Positions 29,096 to 39,000 of a stretch of DNA of 64,000 bases are shown one piece after another. Made by a program: the position numbers and the translations under genes. The stretch is from Thiomonas arsenitoxydans. Lineage in GTDB: Bacteria; Pseudomonadota; Gammaproteobacteria; Burkholderiales; Burkholderiaceae_C. The stretch's first letter is position 1; the number at the start of each line of letters is the position of its first letter. Under the pieces are notes generated by a model that saw only the letters and a program-made list of their open reading frames with translations, had not been told where the DNA came from and searched no databases. The stretch spans positions 1,302,001-1,366,000 of the forward strand of contig NC_014145.1 in NCBI RefSeq assembly GCF_000253115.1, read 5' to 3'.

Positions 29096-30991
29096 ATGGC
29101 CCTGTTGCAAATCTCCGAACCCGGACAATCGCCCGACCCGCACCAGCACCGACGTGCCGTGGGCATTGATCTGGGCACCACGCATTCGCTCGTCGCCGCC
29201 GTGCTCAGCGGCTCACCGCAATGTCTGCCTGATGCGCAGGGAGAGGTGCTGCTGCCCTCCGTGGTGCACTACCACGCTGATGGCCGCGCCGAAGTGGGCC
29301 TGCGCGCGCGTGAAGAGCAGGCGCTCGATCCGGCCAATACCCTCGTTTCGGTCAAACGCTATATGGGTCGCAGCCCGAGCGATCTGCCGCCGACGGCGCT
29401 CGCGCATTACCGCATCAATCACGATGCGCGCATGGTCCGATTCCAGACCGCCGCTGGCGAGATGACGCCGGTTCAAGTCTCGGCCGACATCCTGCGCGTG
29501 CTGCGCTGGCGTGCTGAAGACACGCTGGGCGGCGAGCTGGTCGGTGCGGTGATCACCGTGCCCGCCTACTTCGACGATGCCCAGCGTCAGGCGACCAAAG
29601 ACGCCGCGCAACTCGCGGGTTTGCATGTGCTGCGCCTTATCAACGAACCCACGGCCGCGGCGCTGGCCTACGGCCTCGATCATGGCGCCGAAGGTCTGTA
29701 TGTCATTTACGACCTGGGCGGAGGTACCTTCGATCTTTCCGTGCTGCGGCTGAGCAAAGGAGTGTTCGAAGTGGTCGCCACCAGCGGCGACACAGCGCTG
29801 GGCGGTGACGATTTCGACCAGCGCATCGAGGCGCTGATGCGGCAGCAGGCCGGCAATCCCGAGCTGTCAGCCAGCCTGCAACGGCGGTGGCGCATGGCCG
29901 CACGCCAAGCCAAAGAAGCGCTGAGCGCGGCCAGCTCGGTGGAATACACCGTGGCACTGGCCGATGGGGCCTCTCACACCGGCACTTTGCAGCGCGACGA
30001 TTTCGAGCAGGCCAGCGCCGATCTGGTGAAACGCACCCTTGCGCTGTTGCGCCGCGCTTTGAGCGATGCGCAGGTCAGTGCCTCAGACGTGCAGGGCGTG
30101 GTGCTCGTGGGCGGCGCCACGCGCATGCCCATGATTCGCCAGGCGGTTGCGCGCGTCATGGGCAAGGCGCCGCTCACCGATCTCAATCCTGACGAAGTGG
30201 TGGCGCTGGGCGCAGCCATTCAGGCCAACGCGCTGGCGGGCAATGCCGGGGCCGACGATGTATTGCTGCTCGATGTCATTCCCCTGTCGCTGGGCGTCGA
30301 AACCATGGGCGGGCTGGTCGAGCACATTCTGCCGCGCAACAGCACCATTCCTCAGGCGCGAGCGCAAGACTTCACCACCTTCCGCGACGGGCAGACCGCC
30401 ATGGCCATTCATGTGGTGCAGGGCGAGCGCGAACTGGTGAGCGACTGTCGTTCGCTGGCGCGCTTCGAGCTGCGCGGCATTCCGCCCATGGTGGCGGGCG
30501 CCGCGCGTATCCGCGTGACCTTCGCCGTCGACGCCGACGGTCTGCTCGAAGTCAGCGCGCAAGAGCTGACCACCGGCGTGCAGGCCCAGGTGCAGGTCAA
30601 ACCGGCTTACGGCCTGGACGACGCGCAAATAGCGCAGATGCTGCACGACAGCGTGGCCCACGCCCAAGATGACCGCGACGCCCGCATGCTGCAGGAAGCG
30701 CGGGTGGACGCTCAGGCCCTGCTGGCCGCCACACGCAACGCCATGCAGCTCGACCGCGATCTGCTGAGCGAGCAGGAAGTCGCGCAGATTCACACGGACA
30801 TGGCCGCGCTGGCGCAGGCCGAACAAGGCGGCGACATCGATCAGATCTGCCTCGCCACCGAGGCGCTGACGCGGCAGACCGATGCGTTTGCCGAGCGGCG
30901 CATGAACCGCAGCATTCAACGCGCGCTGGCGGGTCAATCCGTCGATCAGATCGCGCAGCTCACCGACACGCCGTCCAGCACGGCGTCCTGA
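29096..30991 (+). CDS. hscA: Hsp70-type chaperone HscA
   Basis: A 631-residue DnaK homologue specialised for IscU: ATPase motif [13 protein letters not shown], the phosphate-loop [22 protein letters not shown], and the substrate domain from about residue 400. It is longer than E. coli HscA (616) by a short N-terminal extension. Co-directional with hscB and fdx. Confidence 0.96.
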   Translation: MALLQISEPGQSPDPHQHRRAVGIDLGTTHSLVAAVLSGSPQCLPDAQGEVLLPSVVHYHADGRAEVGLRAREEQALDPANTLVSVKRYMGRSPSDLPPTALAHYRINHDARMVRFQTAAGEMTPVQVSADILRVLRWRAEDTLGGELVGAVITVPAYFDDAQRQATKDAAQLAGLHVLRLINEPTAAALAYGLDHGAEGLYVIYDLGGGTFDLSVLRLSKGVFEVVATSGDTALGGDDFDQRIEALMRQQAGNPELSASLQRRWRMAARQAKEALSAASSVEYTVALADGASHTGTLQRDDFEQASADLVKRTLALLRRALSDAQVSASDVQGVVLVGGATRMPMIRQAVARVMGKAPLTDLNPDEVVALGAAIQANALAGNAGADDVLLLDVIPLSLGVETMGGLVEHILPRNSTIPQARAQDFTTFRDGQTAMAIHVVQGERELVSDCRSLARFELRGIPPMVAGAARIRVTFAVDADGLLEVSAQELTTGVQAQVQVKPAYGLDDAQIAQMLHDSVAHAQDDRDARMLQEARVDAQALLAATRNAMQLDRDLLSEQEVAQIHTDMAALAQAEQGGDIDQICLATEALTRQTDAFAERRMNRSIQRALAGQSVDQIAQLTDTPSSTAS

Positions 30992-31011
30992 GACTTTTCT
31001 CGATTCTCACC

Positions 31012-31350
31012 ATGCCCATCATCACGGTTCTGCCGCATCCCGAATACTGCCCGCAAGGCAAACAAGTCAGCGCCGGGCGCGGCACCTCGATTTGCGAGGC
31101 CCTGCTGGAAAACGGCGTGCCCATCGAACACGCCTGCGACATGCAATGCGCCTGCACCACCTGTCATGTGGTGGTGCGCAAGGGCTATGACAGCCTGGGT
31201 GAACTCGACGAAAGCGAAGAAGATCTGCTCGACCGCGCCTGGGGACTGGAGCCCACCTCGCGTCTATCCTGCCAGGCCATTCTGGCTGACGAAGACGTGA
31301 CCATCGAGATTCCGAAATACTCGATCAACCACGCCAAGGAACACGGCTGA
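31012..31350 (+). CDS. fdx: Isc-type [2Fe-2S] ferredoxin
   Basis: 112 residues with the vertebrate-type/Isc cluster pattern CDMQCACTTC and a final Cys in RLSCQAIL. It gives electrons for cluster assembly on IscU and closes the isc operon, 20 bases after hscA. No iscX follows; the next gene is convergent after 11 bases. Confidence 0.95.
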   Translation: MPIITVLPHPEYCPQGKQVSAGRGTSICEALLENGVPIEHACDMQCACTTCHVVVRKGYDSLGELDESEEDLLDRAWGLEPTSRLSCQAILADEDVTIEIPKYSINHAKEHG

Positions 31351-31361
31351 GCCGTCGCGGT

Positions 31362-32771
31362 TCACCGCAGGCGGATCAGATCGGGCGGCGGGCCCTTGGC
31401 GCCCGCTAAACGGCTCAGCAGCAGACGATAGATGTCCAGGTCGAAGCCGCCGCTGTCGGCCTCGCGTCGGCCCTCCATCAACTCGGCCAGATCGTTTTCG
31501 CAACGCGCCGTGCCCAGATGCCGCCATTGGTCGAATACATGCACCTCGGTGCGATCCTGCTCAGGGCTGTGCTCGCGCAGCCCGACGGGCCCGTCGTAAG
31601 GCCAGGCGCGCAGGCGTTTCGCAGCCAGCGCCAGCAGCAGGCGGGCGTGATGCCGCTCGGCTGATTCGAGGCCACAGCACACCCCCTTGCACTGACCGAT
31701 TTGCTGCGCGAAGCAGCGGCCCTTGCCCGATTCAAGCCCCAGCGCCTGCGGGCACAGCGCGTGGCGCTGGGCGAGGGCGCGTAAGGCCTCGACAGCCTGA
31801 CGCTTGCTCCGGTAACAGCCATACAACTGCGGGAAAAATCGCGGATCGAGTTCGTCTCCGCGCACCAGCGTGAGCAGTGGCCGAGCCACGGGATCTTTCG
31901 CCAGCCGCCATGCACAAAGCTGTCGCTCGCGGCGCAGTTGCCGGTTGAGCAGGGGCTGCAGTTCCTTGATGAGCCGCATCTCCAGCAGCAGGGCGCCAAA
32001 CTCACCCGCCGTCTCGCGCCATTCGACCCGCCGCACCTCCTGCGCCAGGCGCAATTCCCGCGCGTCGCGGTGATCCGCCTGAAAGTGCGACAGCACCCGG
32101 GCGCGCAGACGCACGCTCTTGCCGATGTAGAGCGGCACTTCACCTTCGCCGTAGAACAGATAGACCCCGGACGCTTCGGGAATGTCGTCCACCGGGGTTT
32201 CCAGATGCGGCGGCAGGCTCGCACTGCCGCGCAACAACTCCAGAGCCGCAGTCTGCACCGAGGCAGGGCCAAGTTCCGTCTGGGCGATATGTAGCCATTG
32301 ATGCAGTAGCTCAACATCGCCCATCGCCCGGTGGCGCGCCGTGGTGTGCAGCCCGTGGCGGCGCATGATGGCGTCCAGCCCATGCCCGCGGGCCTGCGGG
32401 TAGAGCTTGCGCGACAGGCGTACGGTGCATAAGGTTTTCACCCGCAGATCCACTCCTTCGCGCGCCGCGGCCTGCTTCAGAAAACCGTGGTCGAAGCGCA
32501 CGTTATGCGCCACGAGCACGGCGCCGTCCAACGCGGCGAGTAGTTCGGGCAGCACCTCGCCAAACGCCGGAGCTCCCGCCACCATGGCGTCGTCGATGCC
32601 AGTGAGCTGCTGGATGAAAGGCGGAATGCGCTGCCCCGGATTGACCAGCCGACTCCACTTCGCGACCACTTCCCCCTGCTCAACCCGCATGACCGCCACT
32701 TCGGTGATGCGATCGAGCACCGGGTTGGAGCCGGTGGTTTCGAGATCGAGCAGAACGTAGCAGGGCAGCAT
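31362..32771 (-). CDS. DnaQ-like exonuclease fused to GIY-YIG (UvrC/Cho-like) nuclease
   Basis: A 469-residue fusion. The N-terminal DEDD exonuclease has LLDLETTGSNP near the start, VAHNVRFDHGF midway and HRAMGDVELL. A GIY-YIG endonuclease domain (GVYLFYGEGEVPLYIGKS near residue 205) follows, with a Cys-rich UvrC-like patch (CPQALGLESGKGRCFAQQIGQCKGVC). This domain order is the known DNA polymerase III epsilon/Cho-like family, presumably acting in excision repair. The start at 32771 opens directly with the exonuclease motif. Confidence 0.88.
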   Translation of the reverse strand: MLPCYVLLDLETTGSNPVLDRITEVAVMRVEQGEVVAKWSRLVNPGQRIPPFIQQLTGIDDAMVAGAPAFGEVLPELLAALDGAVLVAHNVRFDHGFLKQAAAREGVDLRVKTLCTVRLSRKLYPQARGHGLDAIMRRHGLHTTARHRAMGDVELLHQWLHIAQTELGPASVQTAALELLRGSASLPPHLETPVDDIPEASGVYLFYGEGEVPLYIGKSVRLRARVLSHFQADHRDARELRLAQEVRRVEWRETAGEFGALLLEMRLIKELQPLLNRQLRRERQLCAWRLAKDPVARPLLTLVRGDELDPRFFPQLYGCYRSKRQAVEALRALAQRHALCPQALGLESGKGRCFAQQIGQCKGVCCGLESAERHHARLLLALAAKRLRAWPYDGPVGLREHSPEQDRTEVHVFDQWRHLGTARCENDLAELMEGRREADSGGFDLDIYRLLLSRLAGAKGPPPDLIRLR

Positions 32772-32796
32772 GGCTGGAATTGTCGGCGAAACGGGA

Positions 32797-32827
32797 ATAA
32801 AAAAACCGCAGCCGAGGCCGCGGTTTT
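32797..32827 (-). terminator. Terminator after fadL-like gene
   Basis: AAAACCGC (32802-32809) and GCGGTTTT (32820-32827) form a stem; the minus strand then reads a run of T. It lies 16 bases past the fadL-like stop. Confidence 0.75.
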
Positions 32828-32842
32828 CTGGGTTGGGGCGAA

Positions 32843-34069
32843 TCAGAACTTCCAGCCCACCGACACGCCCAGAGTGTTCTGGGACATGGACAGGTCCTCG
32901 GTGCCACCGGGGCCATAAGGCGGCGGTGCGAGATTGCCAGTCACGTCGCTCTTGAAGGCGTGGATGTAATCGGCCGAGACTTCCATCGTGTTGCTCACAG
33001 CGTAGGTCATGCCCAGCGTGAGGTGATCCTTGATCACCCCAGGAGCAATGGTGTTGAAGAACACATTCTGCGAGGTGACCGGATTGTCGCTGTGGTTCCA
33101 CCCGGCGCGCACCGTCAAAGCCTGGTCGATCGCATAAGCCACGCCGAGTTTGACAACGGTGATGTTTTTCCAGCCGAAGCCAGGGCCATTCGGGGCGCCA
33201 AGGGGGTTCTGCAGAAAGGTGGTCGATGTGTTGCCGATCGCGCTGACGTCGCTGTAGAGAATGCGCTCAACATCTCCAGCAACCGTCAGCGGGCCAGTTT
33301 TCCAGGCAAAGCCGATACCGTAATTCGCCGGAATATCAAAGCTGCCGTTGTCAGCAAACAGACCGCTGTATTTGCTGAATTTGCTCATGTGCGTCTTGGG
33401 CTGATAGGTGGCGCCAAGCGAGAAACCGGGGGCCAGTTCGCCAATCCAGCCGATGCGCACGCCGACGCCATTGGAGGAATCGTGTCCGTTATCCGTCAGA
33501 TTCGAGGGGGATTGCGATGCCATAGAAAAAGCACCCAGGCCATTTGCTCGGAAGGTTTGATGCACCAGATTCACTGCCACGCCGATGGTTTGCGTTGGCG
33601 TTACTCGCCAGGCGAAACTGGGCGAAATAAACATCTGTTGCAGATCGACCCCGGCGCCATTGGCCAGACCCGTCATGGAGCCGCCGATGTTGCTGTAGCC
33701 CGAGTTCATCCCGCCGTTGCCATACAAGCTCACGCCAGCCGACATGGTCGGGTTGATCATGTAGTTGGCGCCGATTTCCGGGATGATGAAGTTCTGCTGA
33801 TCGTTGCCGCTGTAGGTCGTGCCGTTGATTTTGGCCTCACGGTTCGGGCGGAACAGACTGAGCCCACCGTCGACACGATTACCGATTAGGGCCATGCCGG
33901 CCGGGTTGGTGGCGGCGGCCAGGGCGTCTTGCGGCAGGGCGATGCCCACGCCGCCCATGCCGTTGGCCTTCACGCTGAAGCCGGGCTGGAAGTACCCGTC
34001 GGTCGCGTGCGCTGCGGGAAGTGCGATGCCGGCCAGGGCCAGCGAGAGTGCCAGTTTTTTCAGATGCAT
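32843..34069 (-). CDS. FadL/OmpP1-family outer membrane transporter
   Basis: A 408-residue beta-barrel with a signal peptide ending AAHA and a mature start TDGYFQPGFSVKANGMGGVGIALPQDALAAATNPAGMA, the FadL family N-terminal hatch pattern, ending in SVGWKF with the outer-membrane terminal Phe. FadL proteins pass long-chain fatty acids or hydrophobic aromatics. Substrate unknown. Two copies of a perfect palindrome lie upstream. Confidence 0.9.
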   Translation of the reverse strand: MHLKKLALSLALAGIALPAAHATDGYFQPGFSVKANGMGGVGIALPQDALAAATNPAGMALIGNRVDGGLSLFRPNREAKINGTTYSGNDQQNFIIPEIGANYMINPTMSAGVSLYGNGGMNSGYSNIGGSMTGLANGAGVDLQQMFISPSFAWRVTPTQTIGVAVNLVHQTFRANGLGAFSMASQSPSNLTDNGHDSSNGVGVRIGWIGELAPGFSLGATYQPKTHMSKFSKYSGLFADNGSFDIPANYGIGFAWKTGPLTVAGDVERILYSDVSAIGNTSTTFLQNPLGAPNGPGFGWKNITVVKLGVAYAIDQALTVRAGWNHSDNPVTSQNVFFNTIAPGVIKDHLTLGMTYAVSNTMEVSADYIHAFKSDVTGNLAPPPYGPGGTEDLSMSQNTLGVSVGWKF

Positions 34070-34147
34070 TCTTTTGTCTCCTACCGAGCGAGCAGCCCGG
34101 CCTCCATAGGTGGTTGATGGCGCCGCTCCAACACGGCGATGACTCGA

Positions 34148-34165
34148 AATACTGATTTGAGTATT
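34148..34165. promoter_or_regulatory. Palindrome AATACT-N6-AGTATT, copy 1, upstream of fadL-like gene
   Basis: Perfect inverted 6-bp arms with spacer GATTTG, 79 bases before the fadL-like start. An identical-arm copy lies 123 bases further upstream. Together they look like operators of one regulator. Confidence 0.65.
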
Positions 34166-34270
34166 TGAGGCTGAGGTGATGTTAGGAGGACATGCGCATA
34201 CACCACATTGTGTTTAGTGTTGATTGCGCGAGTGTGTGAATTGTTGTAGTGAATCCGGAAAAGCCGCACA

Positions 34271-34288
34271 AATACTATATGGAGTATT
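34271..34288. promoter_or_regulatory. Palindrome AATACT-N6-AGTATT, copy 2, upstream of fadL-like gene
   Basis: The same arms with spacer ATATGG, 202 bases before the fadL-like start, in the gap to yggX. Nothing else is recognised in this 275-bp interval. Confidence 0.6.
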
Positions 34289-34344
34289 AGCGCGGCGAGT
34301 GTGCGGAATCTGTATTGCGTCCAGCTTCAGGCTGCACAGTTCAC

Positions 34345-34617
34345 TCAGGCCGTGGGCGGCACGTAGCCTTGCGGCATTTCGGCGCCTTCGCCGAAAAAGT
34401 ATTTTTCCATCTGCCGCGCCAGGTATTGGCGGGCGCGGGCGTCGGCCAGGTTGAGGCGGTTTTCATTTACCAGCATGGTCTGGTGCTTGAGCCAGGCCGC
34501 CCAGGCTTCCTTGGAGACGTTGTTGTAGATGCGTGCGCCAAGTTCGCCGGGGTAGGGAGCGAAATCGAGGCCTTCAGCCTCGCGGCCGAGTTTGATGCAG
34601 TGAATCGTGCGTGCCAT
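34345..34617 (-). CDS. yggX: Oxidative damage protection protein YggX (Fe(II) trafficking)
   Basis: 90 residues, starting [19 protein letters not shown] and with the family helices [20 protein letters not shown]. YggX protects Fe-S clusters from oxidation. The ATG at 34617 is preferred because the family begins there. It lies 22 bases after the argA stop, same strand. Confidence 0.94.
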   Translation of the reverse strand: MARTIHCIKLGREAEGLDFAPYPGELGARIYNNVSKEAWAAWLKHQTMLVNENRLNLADARARQYLARQMEKYFFGEGAEMPQGYVPPTA

Positions 34618-34639
34618 GAAAGTGTCCTTTATTGAGGTT

Positions 34640-35965
34640 TCAACCGAGATGTTTGACCAGCACACGCGAGCGTCGCTGGTCGTCGTAGCGCAGGCGGCGC
34701 TCGGGCGGCAGCCATTCGCGCTCGACCAGCACAAAGCCCCGTTTGAGAAACCAGTGCATGGTGCGGGTGGTGAGCACAAAAATGCTGTGCAGTCCCAGCG
34801 CCCGAGCGCGTTGTTCGATGTGTTTGAGGATGCGCTCGCCATCGCCCTGACCTTGGGCGGACGGGTGAACGGTGAGCGCGGCCATTTCGCCGGTTTTCTG
34901 CTCGGCGTAGGGGTAGAGCGCGGCGCAGCCGAAGATGATGCCGTCGTGCTCCAGTACCGTGTAGTAGCTGATGTCGCGTTCGATTTCGGTGCGGCTACGC
35001 TTGACCAGCACGCCTTGTTCTTCCAGCGGCTCGATGAGTTGCAGGATGCCGCCCACGTCGTCGGCCGTGGCTTGCCGCAGATGTTCGAGATGCTCGTCGG
35101 CGATCATGGTGCCCACGCCGTCGTGGGTGAAGAGTTCGAGCAGCAGCGAGCCGTCGATGGCAAACGGCACGATGTGCGCACGCGTCACGCCGCCGCGCAC
35201 GGCGCATACCGCGTGGCGCAAATAAAACGCGGTGTCGGTGGGCTGTTGCGGATCGGGCAGGCGCGACAGCAGGCTCTCGGCCTGCGCCACGGTCAGTTCG
35301 GGGATGAGGTTGTGCGCGTCGTCGATCACGCCGTCCACCTCGGTGATCAGCACGAGCTTTTCCGCCTTGATGGCCGCGCCCACGCTGCTGGCCACGTCTT
35401 CCATGCTGAGGTTGAAGGCTTCACCCGTGGGCGAGTAGCCGAAGGGCGACATGAGCACGACCGCGCCATATTCAAGCGCGCGCTGAATGGTGGGCGCATC
35501 GACCTTGCGGACCAGCCCGGTGTGCTGGAAATCAAGGCCGTCGATCACGCCCACGGGGCGGGCGATGATGAAATTGCCGGAGACCACGCGCACGGTGGCG
35601 CCGGCCATCGGCGTGTTGGGCAGGCCTTGCGAGAACGTAGCTTCAATCTCGAAGCGCAACTGGCCCGCCGCTTCCTGCGCGGCATCGAGCGCGACTTCAT
35701 CGGTCACCCGCATGCCGTGCGAGTAGCGCGCGCCGACGCCTTTTTCGCGCAACTGCGCTTCGACCTGCGGACGAAAGCCGTGCACGAGCACGATGCGCAC
35801 GCCCATCGCGGTGAGCAGCGCAACGTCCTGCACCAGCGCGTTGAGGCGTCCGGCCGCGATCAGTTCGCCGGCGATGGCGACCACAAAGGTCTTGCCGCGA
35901 TGGGCATGGATGTAAGGCGCGACGGAGCGCAGCCAATCGACGAATTGTTCTTGCTGGGCGATCAT
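34640..35965 (-). CDS. argA: N-acetylglutamate synthase ArgA
   Basis: A 441-residue enzyme for the first step of arginine synthesis. N-terminal amino-acid-kinase-like domain ([15 protein letters not shown]; arginine-binding) and C-terminal GNAT domain ([22 protein letters not shown]; acetyl-CoA loop). The start [19 protein letters not shown] at 35965 is the family start; a longer frame runs into the opposite-strand hrpA gene. The two starts lie 40 bases apart, so promoters must overlap. Confidence 0.95.
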   Translation of the reverse strand: MIAQQEQFVDWLRSVAPYIHAHRGKTFVVAIAGELIAAGRLNALVQDVALLTAMGVRIVLVHGFRPQVEAQLREKGVGARYSHGMRVTDEVALDAAQEAAGQLRFEIEATFSQGLPNTPMAGATVRVVSGNFIIARPVGVIDGLDFQHTGLVRKVDAPTIQRALEYGAVVLMSPFGYSPTGEAFNLSMEDVASSVGAAIKAEKLVLITEVDGVIDDAHNLIPELTVAQAESLLSRLPDPQQPTDTAFYLRHAVCAVRGGVTRAHIVPFAIDGSLLLELFTHDGVGTMIADEHLEHLRQATADDVGGILQLIEPLEEQGVLVKRSRTEIERDISYYTVLEHDGIIFGCAALYPYAEQKTGEMAALTVHPSAQGQGDGERILKHIEQRARALGLHSIFVLTTRTMHWFLKRGFVLVEREWLPPERRLRYDDQRRSRVLVKHLG

Positions 35966-36005
35966 GGCCCGATTATCCGAAAATGTCGGGTTGCTTTTGT
36001 TTTTG

Positions 36006-39000
36006 ATGTCTTCCATGCCCGAATCCACCGCCGCCCGACCCCCTCGCCAGCGCCATGCTGCCGCGCCGCGCAAGCCTGTGGCGGCCACGCCCGTGGGCGA
36101 AGTGCGCTTTCCTGAAGATCTGCCGGTTTCGCTGCGGCGCGAAGACATCGCGCGTGCGCTGCGCGAGCATCAGGTGGTGATCGTCTGCGGCGAAACCGGA
36201 TCGGGCAAGACCACACAGTTGCCCAAGATCGCGCTGTCCATCGGCCGCGGGCTAGGAGCGGGCGGAACGGGGCTGATCGGCCACACCCAGCCGCGGCGGC
36301 TGGCGGCCACCAGTATCGCCAAGCGCGTGGCGCAGGAACTCGGCAGCGAGCTGGGCGCGATTGCCGGATACAAGGTGCGCTTCAACGACCGGCTGCAGCC
36401 CGGGGCGTCGATCAAGCTGATGACTGACGGCATTTTGCTGGCGGAAACCCAGACCGACCCTCTGCTGCGCGCCTACGACACCCTGATCATCGACGAGGCG
36501 CACGAGCGCAGCCTGAACATCGACGTTCTGCTGGGTTACCTCAAACAGTTGCTGCCGCGCCGTCCTGACCTGAAAGTGATCGTGACTTCGGCCACTATCG
36601 ATGCTCAGCGGTTTGCGGAGCACTTTGCCGAAAGCGCTCCCCGCCCGGCGCCGGGCCGCCCCAAGCCGGGCGGCGCCCCCTCGGGGGGCAGCGACGGGGC
36701 GCAGCCCGGAGCGTGGGGGCAGTCCACTCTTGCTCCAGTCATCGAAGTTTCGGGGCGGCTGTATCCGGTGGAAGTGCGCTGGCGGCCTTTTGGCGTGGAC
36801 AAGGGTGATGACCGCGACCAGTCTGCGGCGATCTGCGATGCGGTGGACGAGCTTTGGCGGCTCGGCTCCGGCGACATTCTGGTGTTTCTGCCTGGCGAGC
36901 GCGAAATCCGCGAAGCCGAGGCGGCGCTGCGCAAACACCATCTCGACACCAAGCGCGTCGGCGTGGAAATCCTGCCGCTGTACGCCCGGCTGTCGCAGGC
37001 CGAGCAAGACCGGGTGTTTGCCTCGGGCGGTGCGCGGCGCATCGTGCTGGCAACCAATGTGGCCGAAACCTCGCTCACCGTGCCTGGCATCCGCTACGTC
37101 ATCGACGCTGGTCTGGCGCGGGTAAAGCGCTACAGCTACCGCAACAAGGTGGAAATGCTGCAGGTCGAGTCCATCAGCCAGGCGGCGGCGCAGCAACGCG
37201 CCGGCCGTTGCGGCCGGGTGGCCAACGGCGTGTGCATCCGGCTGTACGACGAAGCCGAGTTCGCCGAGCGGCCGCGCTTCACCACGCCGGAGATCCAGCG
37301 GTCTTCGCTGGCCGCCGTCATTCTGCGCATGAAGGCGCTGGGGCTGGATTCCATCGAGCAGTTTCCGTTCATCGAGCCGCCGCCGGGCAAGGCGATTGCC
37401 GACGGCTACCAGTTGCTCACCGAACTGGGCGCGGTGGACGACCGCAATGCGCTCACCCCTCTGGGCCGCGAGCTTGCCCGACTGCCGCTGGACCCGCGTA
37501 TCGGCCGCATGATTCTCGAAGCCCGCAACCGCGAGGCGCTGACCGAAGTGCTGATCATCGCCGCGGCGCTGTCGGTGCAAGACCCGCGCGAACGTCCCGC
37601 CGAGGCGCAGCAGGCAGCCGATGAAGCGCATCGCAAGTTCAGCGACGAGCGCTCCGAATTTCTCGGCTGGCTCAAGCTCTGGGCGCATTACCACGCGGCC
37701 ATTGCCCACAAAAAGTCGCAGCGCAAATTGTGGGGCGAACTGCGTGGCCAGTATCTCTCGCCGCTGCGCCTGCGCGAATGGCATGACGTGCACAGCCAGC
37801 TCCACACTCTGGTGTCCGAGCAGGGCTGGCGGCTCAACACCGCCGAGCCTACCTATGAGCAGATTCATTGCGCTTTGCTCAGCGGCCTGCTCGGCAACGT
37901 GGGCTACAAGGGCGAAGACGATGCCCAGTACCTAGGCGCGAGAGGCATTCGCTTTGCCATCCATCCGTCGTCGCCGCTGGGGCGCAAGGCCGGGCGGTGG
38001 ATCATGGCGGCGGAGCTGGTGGAAACCACGCGGCTGTACGCCCGCGGCGTGGCGCGCATCGAGCCGCAGTGGCTGGAGCGCGTGGGCGCGCACCTGCTCA
38101 AGACCAGCCTGCTCGATCCGCACTGGGAAAAGAAGCCAGCGCAAGTCACCGCCTTCGAGCGCGCGACGCTGTACGGACTGGTGGTTTACAGCCAGAGACG
38201 GGTGGATTTCGGCCGTTTCGATCCCAAGCAGGCGCGCGAGATTTTTCTGCGCGAGGCCCTGGTGGCGGGCGAGTGGGACTGCCGCTGGCCCTTTTTTCAG
38301 CACAACCAGGCGCTGATCGCCGACATCGAACGACTCGAACACAAGGCGCGGCGGCTCGACGTGCTGGTGGACGAAGAACTGATCTACGCCTTCTACGACC
38401 AGCAAGTGCCAGACGAAGTGCACGGCGGCGCCAGTTTCGACCGCTGGTATCGCGATGCGGTGCGGGCCGAGCCGAAGCTGCTGTTTCTGCAGCGCGACGA
38501 GTTGATGCGCCACGAAGCGGCCGGCATCACCACCGAGACGTTTCCTAACCGCCTTAAGCTCGGCGCGCTGGAACTGCAGCTCGACTACACCTTCGACCCC
38601 GGCGGCGCGCGCGACGGCGTCACATTGCAGGCGCCGCTGGCCGCGCTCAACCAGATACCTGCGCAGCGGCTGCAATGGCTGGTGCCGGGGCTGCTCAAGG
38701 AAAAGATTCTGGCGCTGCTCAAAAGCTTGCCGCAGCGCCCGCGTTCGCGCCTCGTGCCGCTGCCGCAAACCGCGGAGGCGTTCGCCGCGCAGCTCACGAC
38801 GGCCGAGCGATTCGGCCAGGGCGATCTGCTCGACGCCTTGCGCGATCTGGTGCGCGAGCACACCGGGCTGGCGCTGCAGCGCACCGACTTCAAGCTCGAA
38901 ACCCTCGGGCCCCATCTGTTTTTCAACGTGCAGGTGATCGACGCCCACGGACGGCGCATCGACGTCGGGCGAGACATCGACAAACTGCGCGCCGATCACG

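Noticed and set aside
36252..37868. 538-codon minus-strand open frame over hrpA
   Set aside because: Antisense shadow of the helicase. The same applies to 39009-40316.
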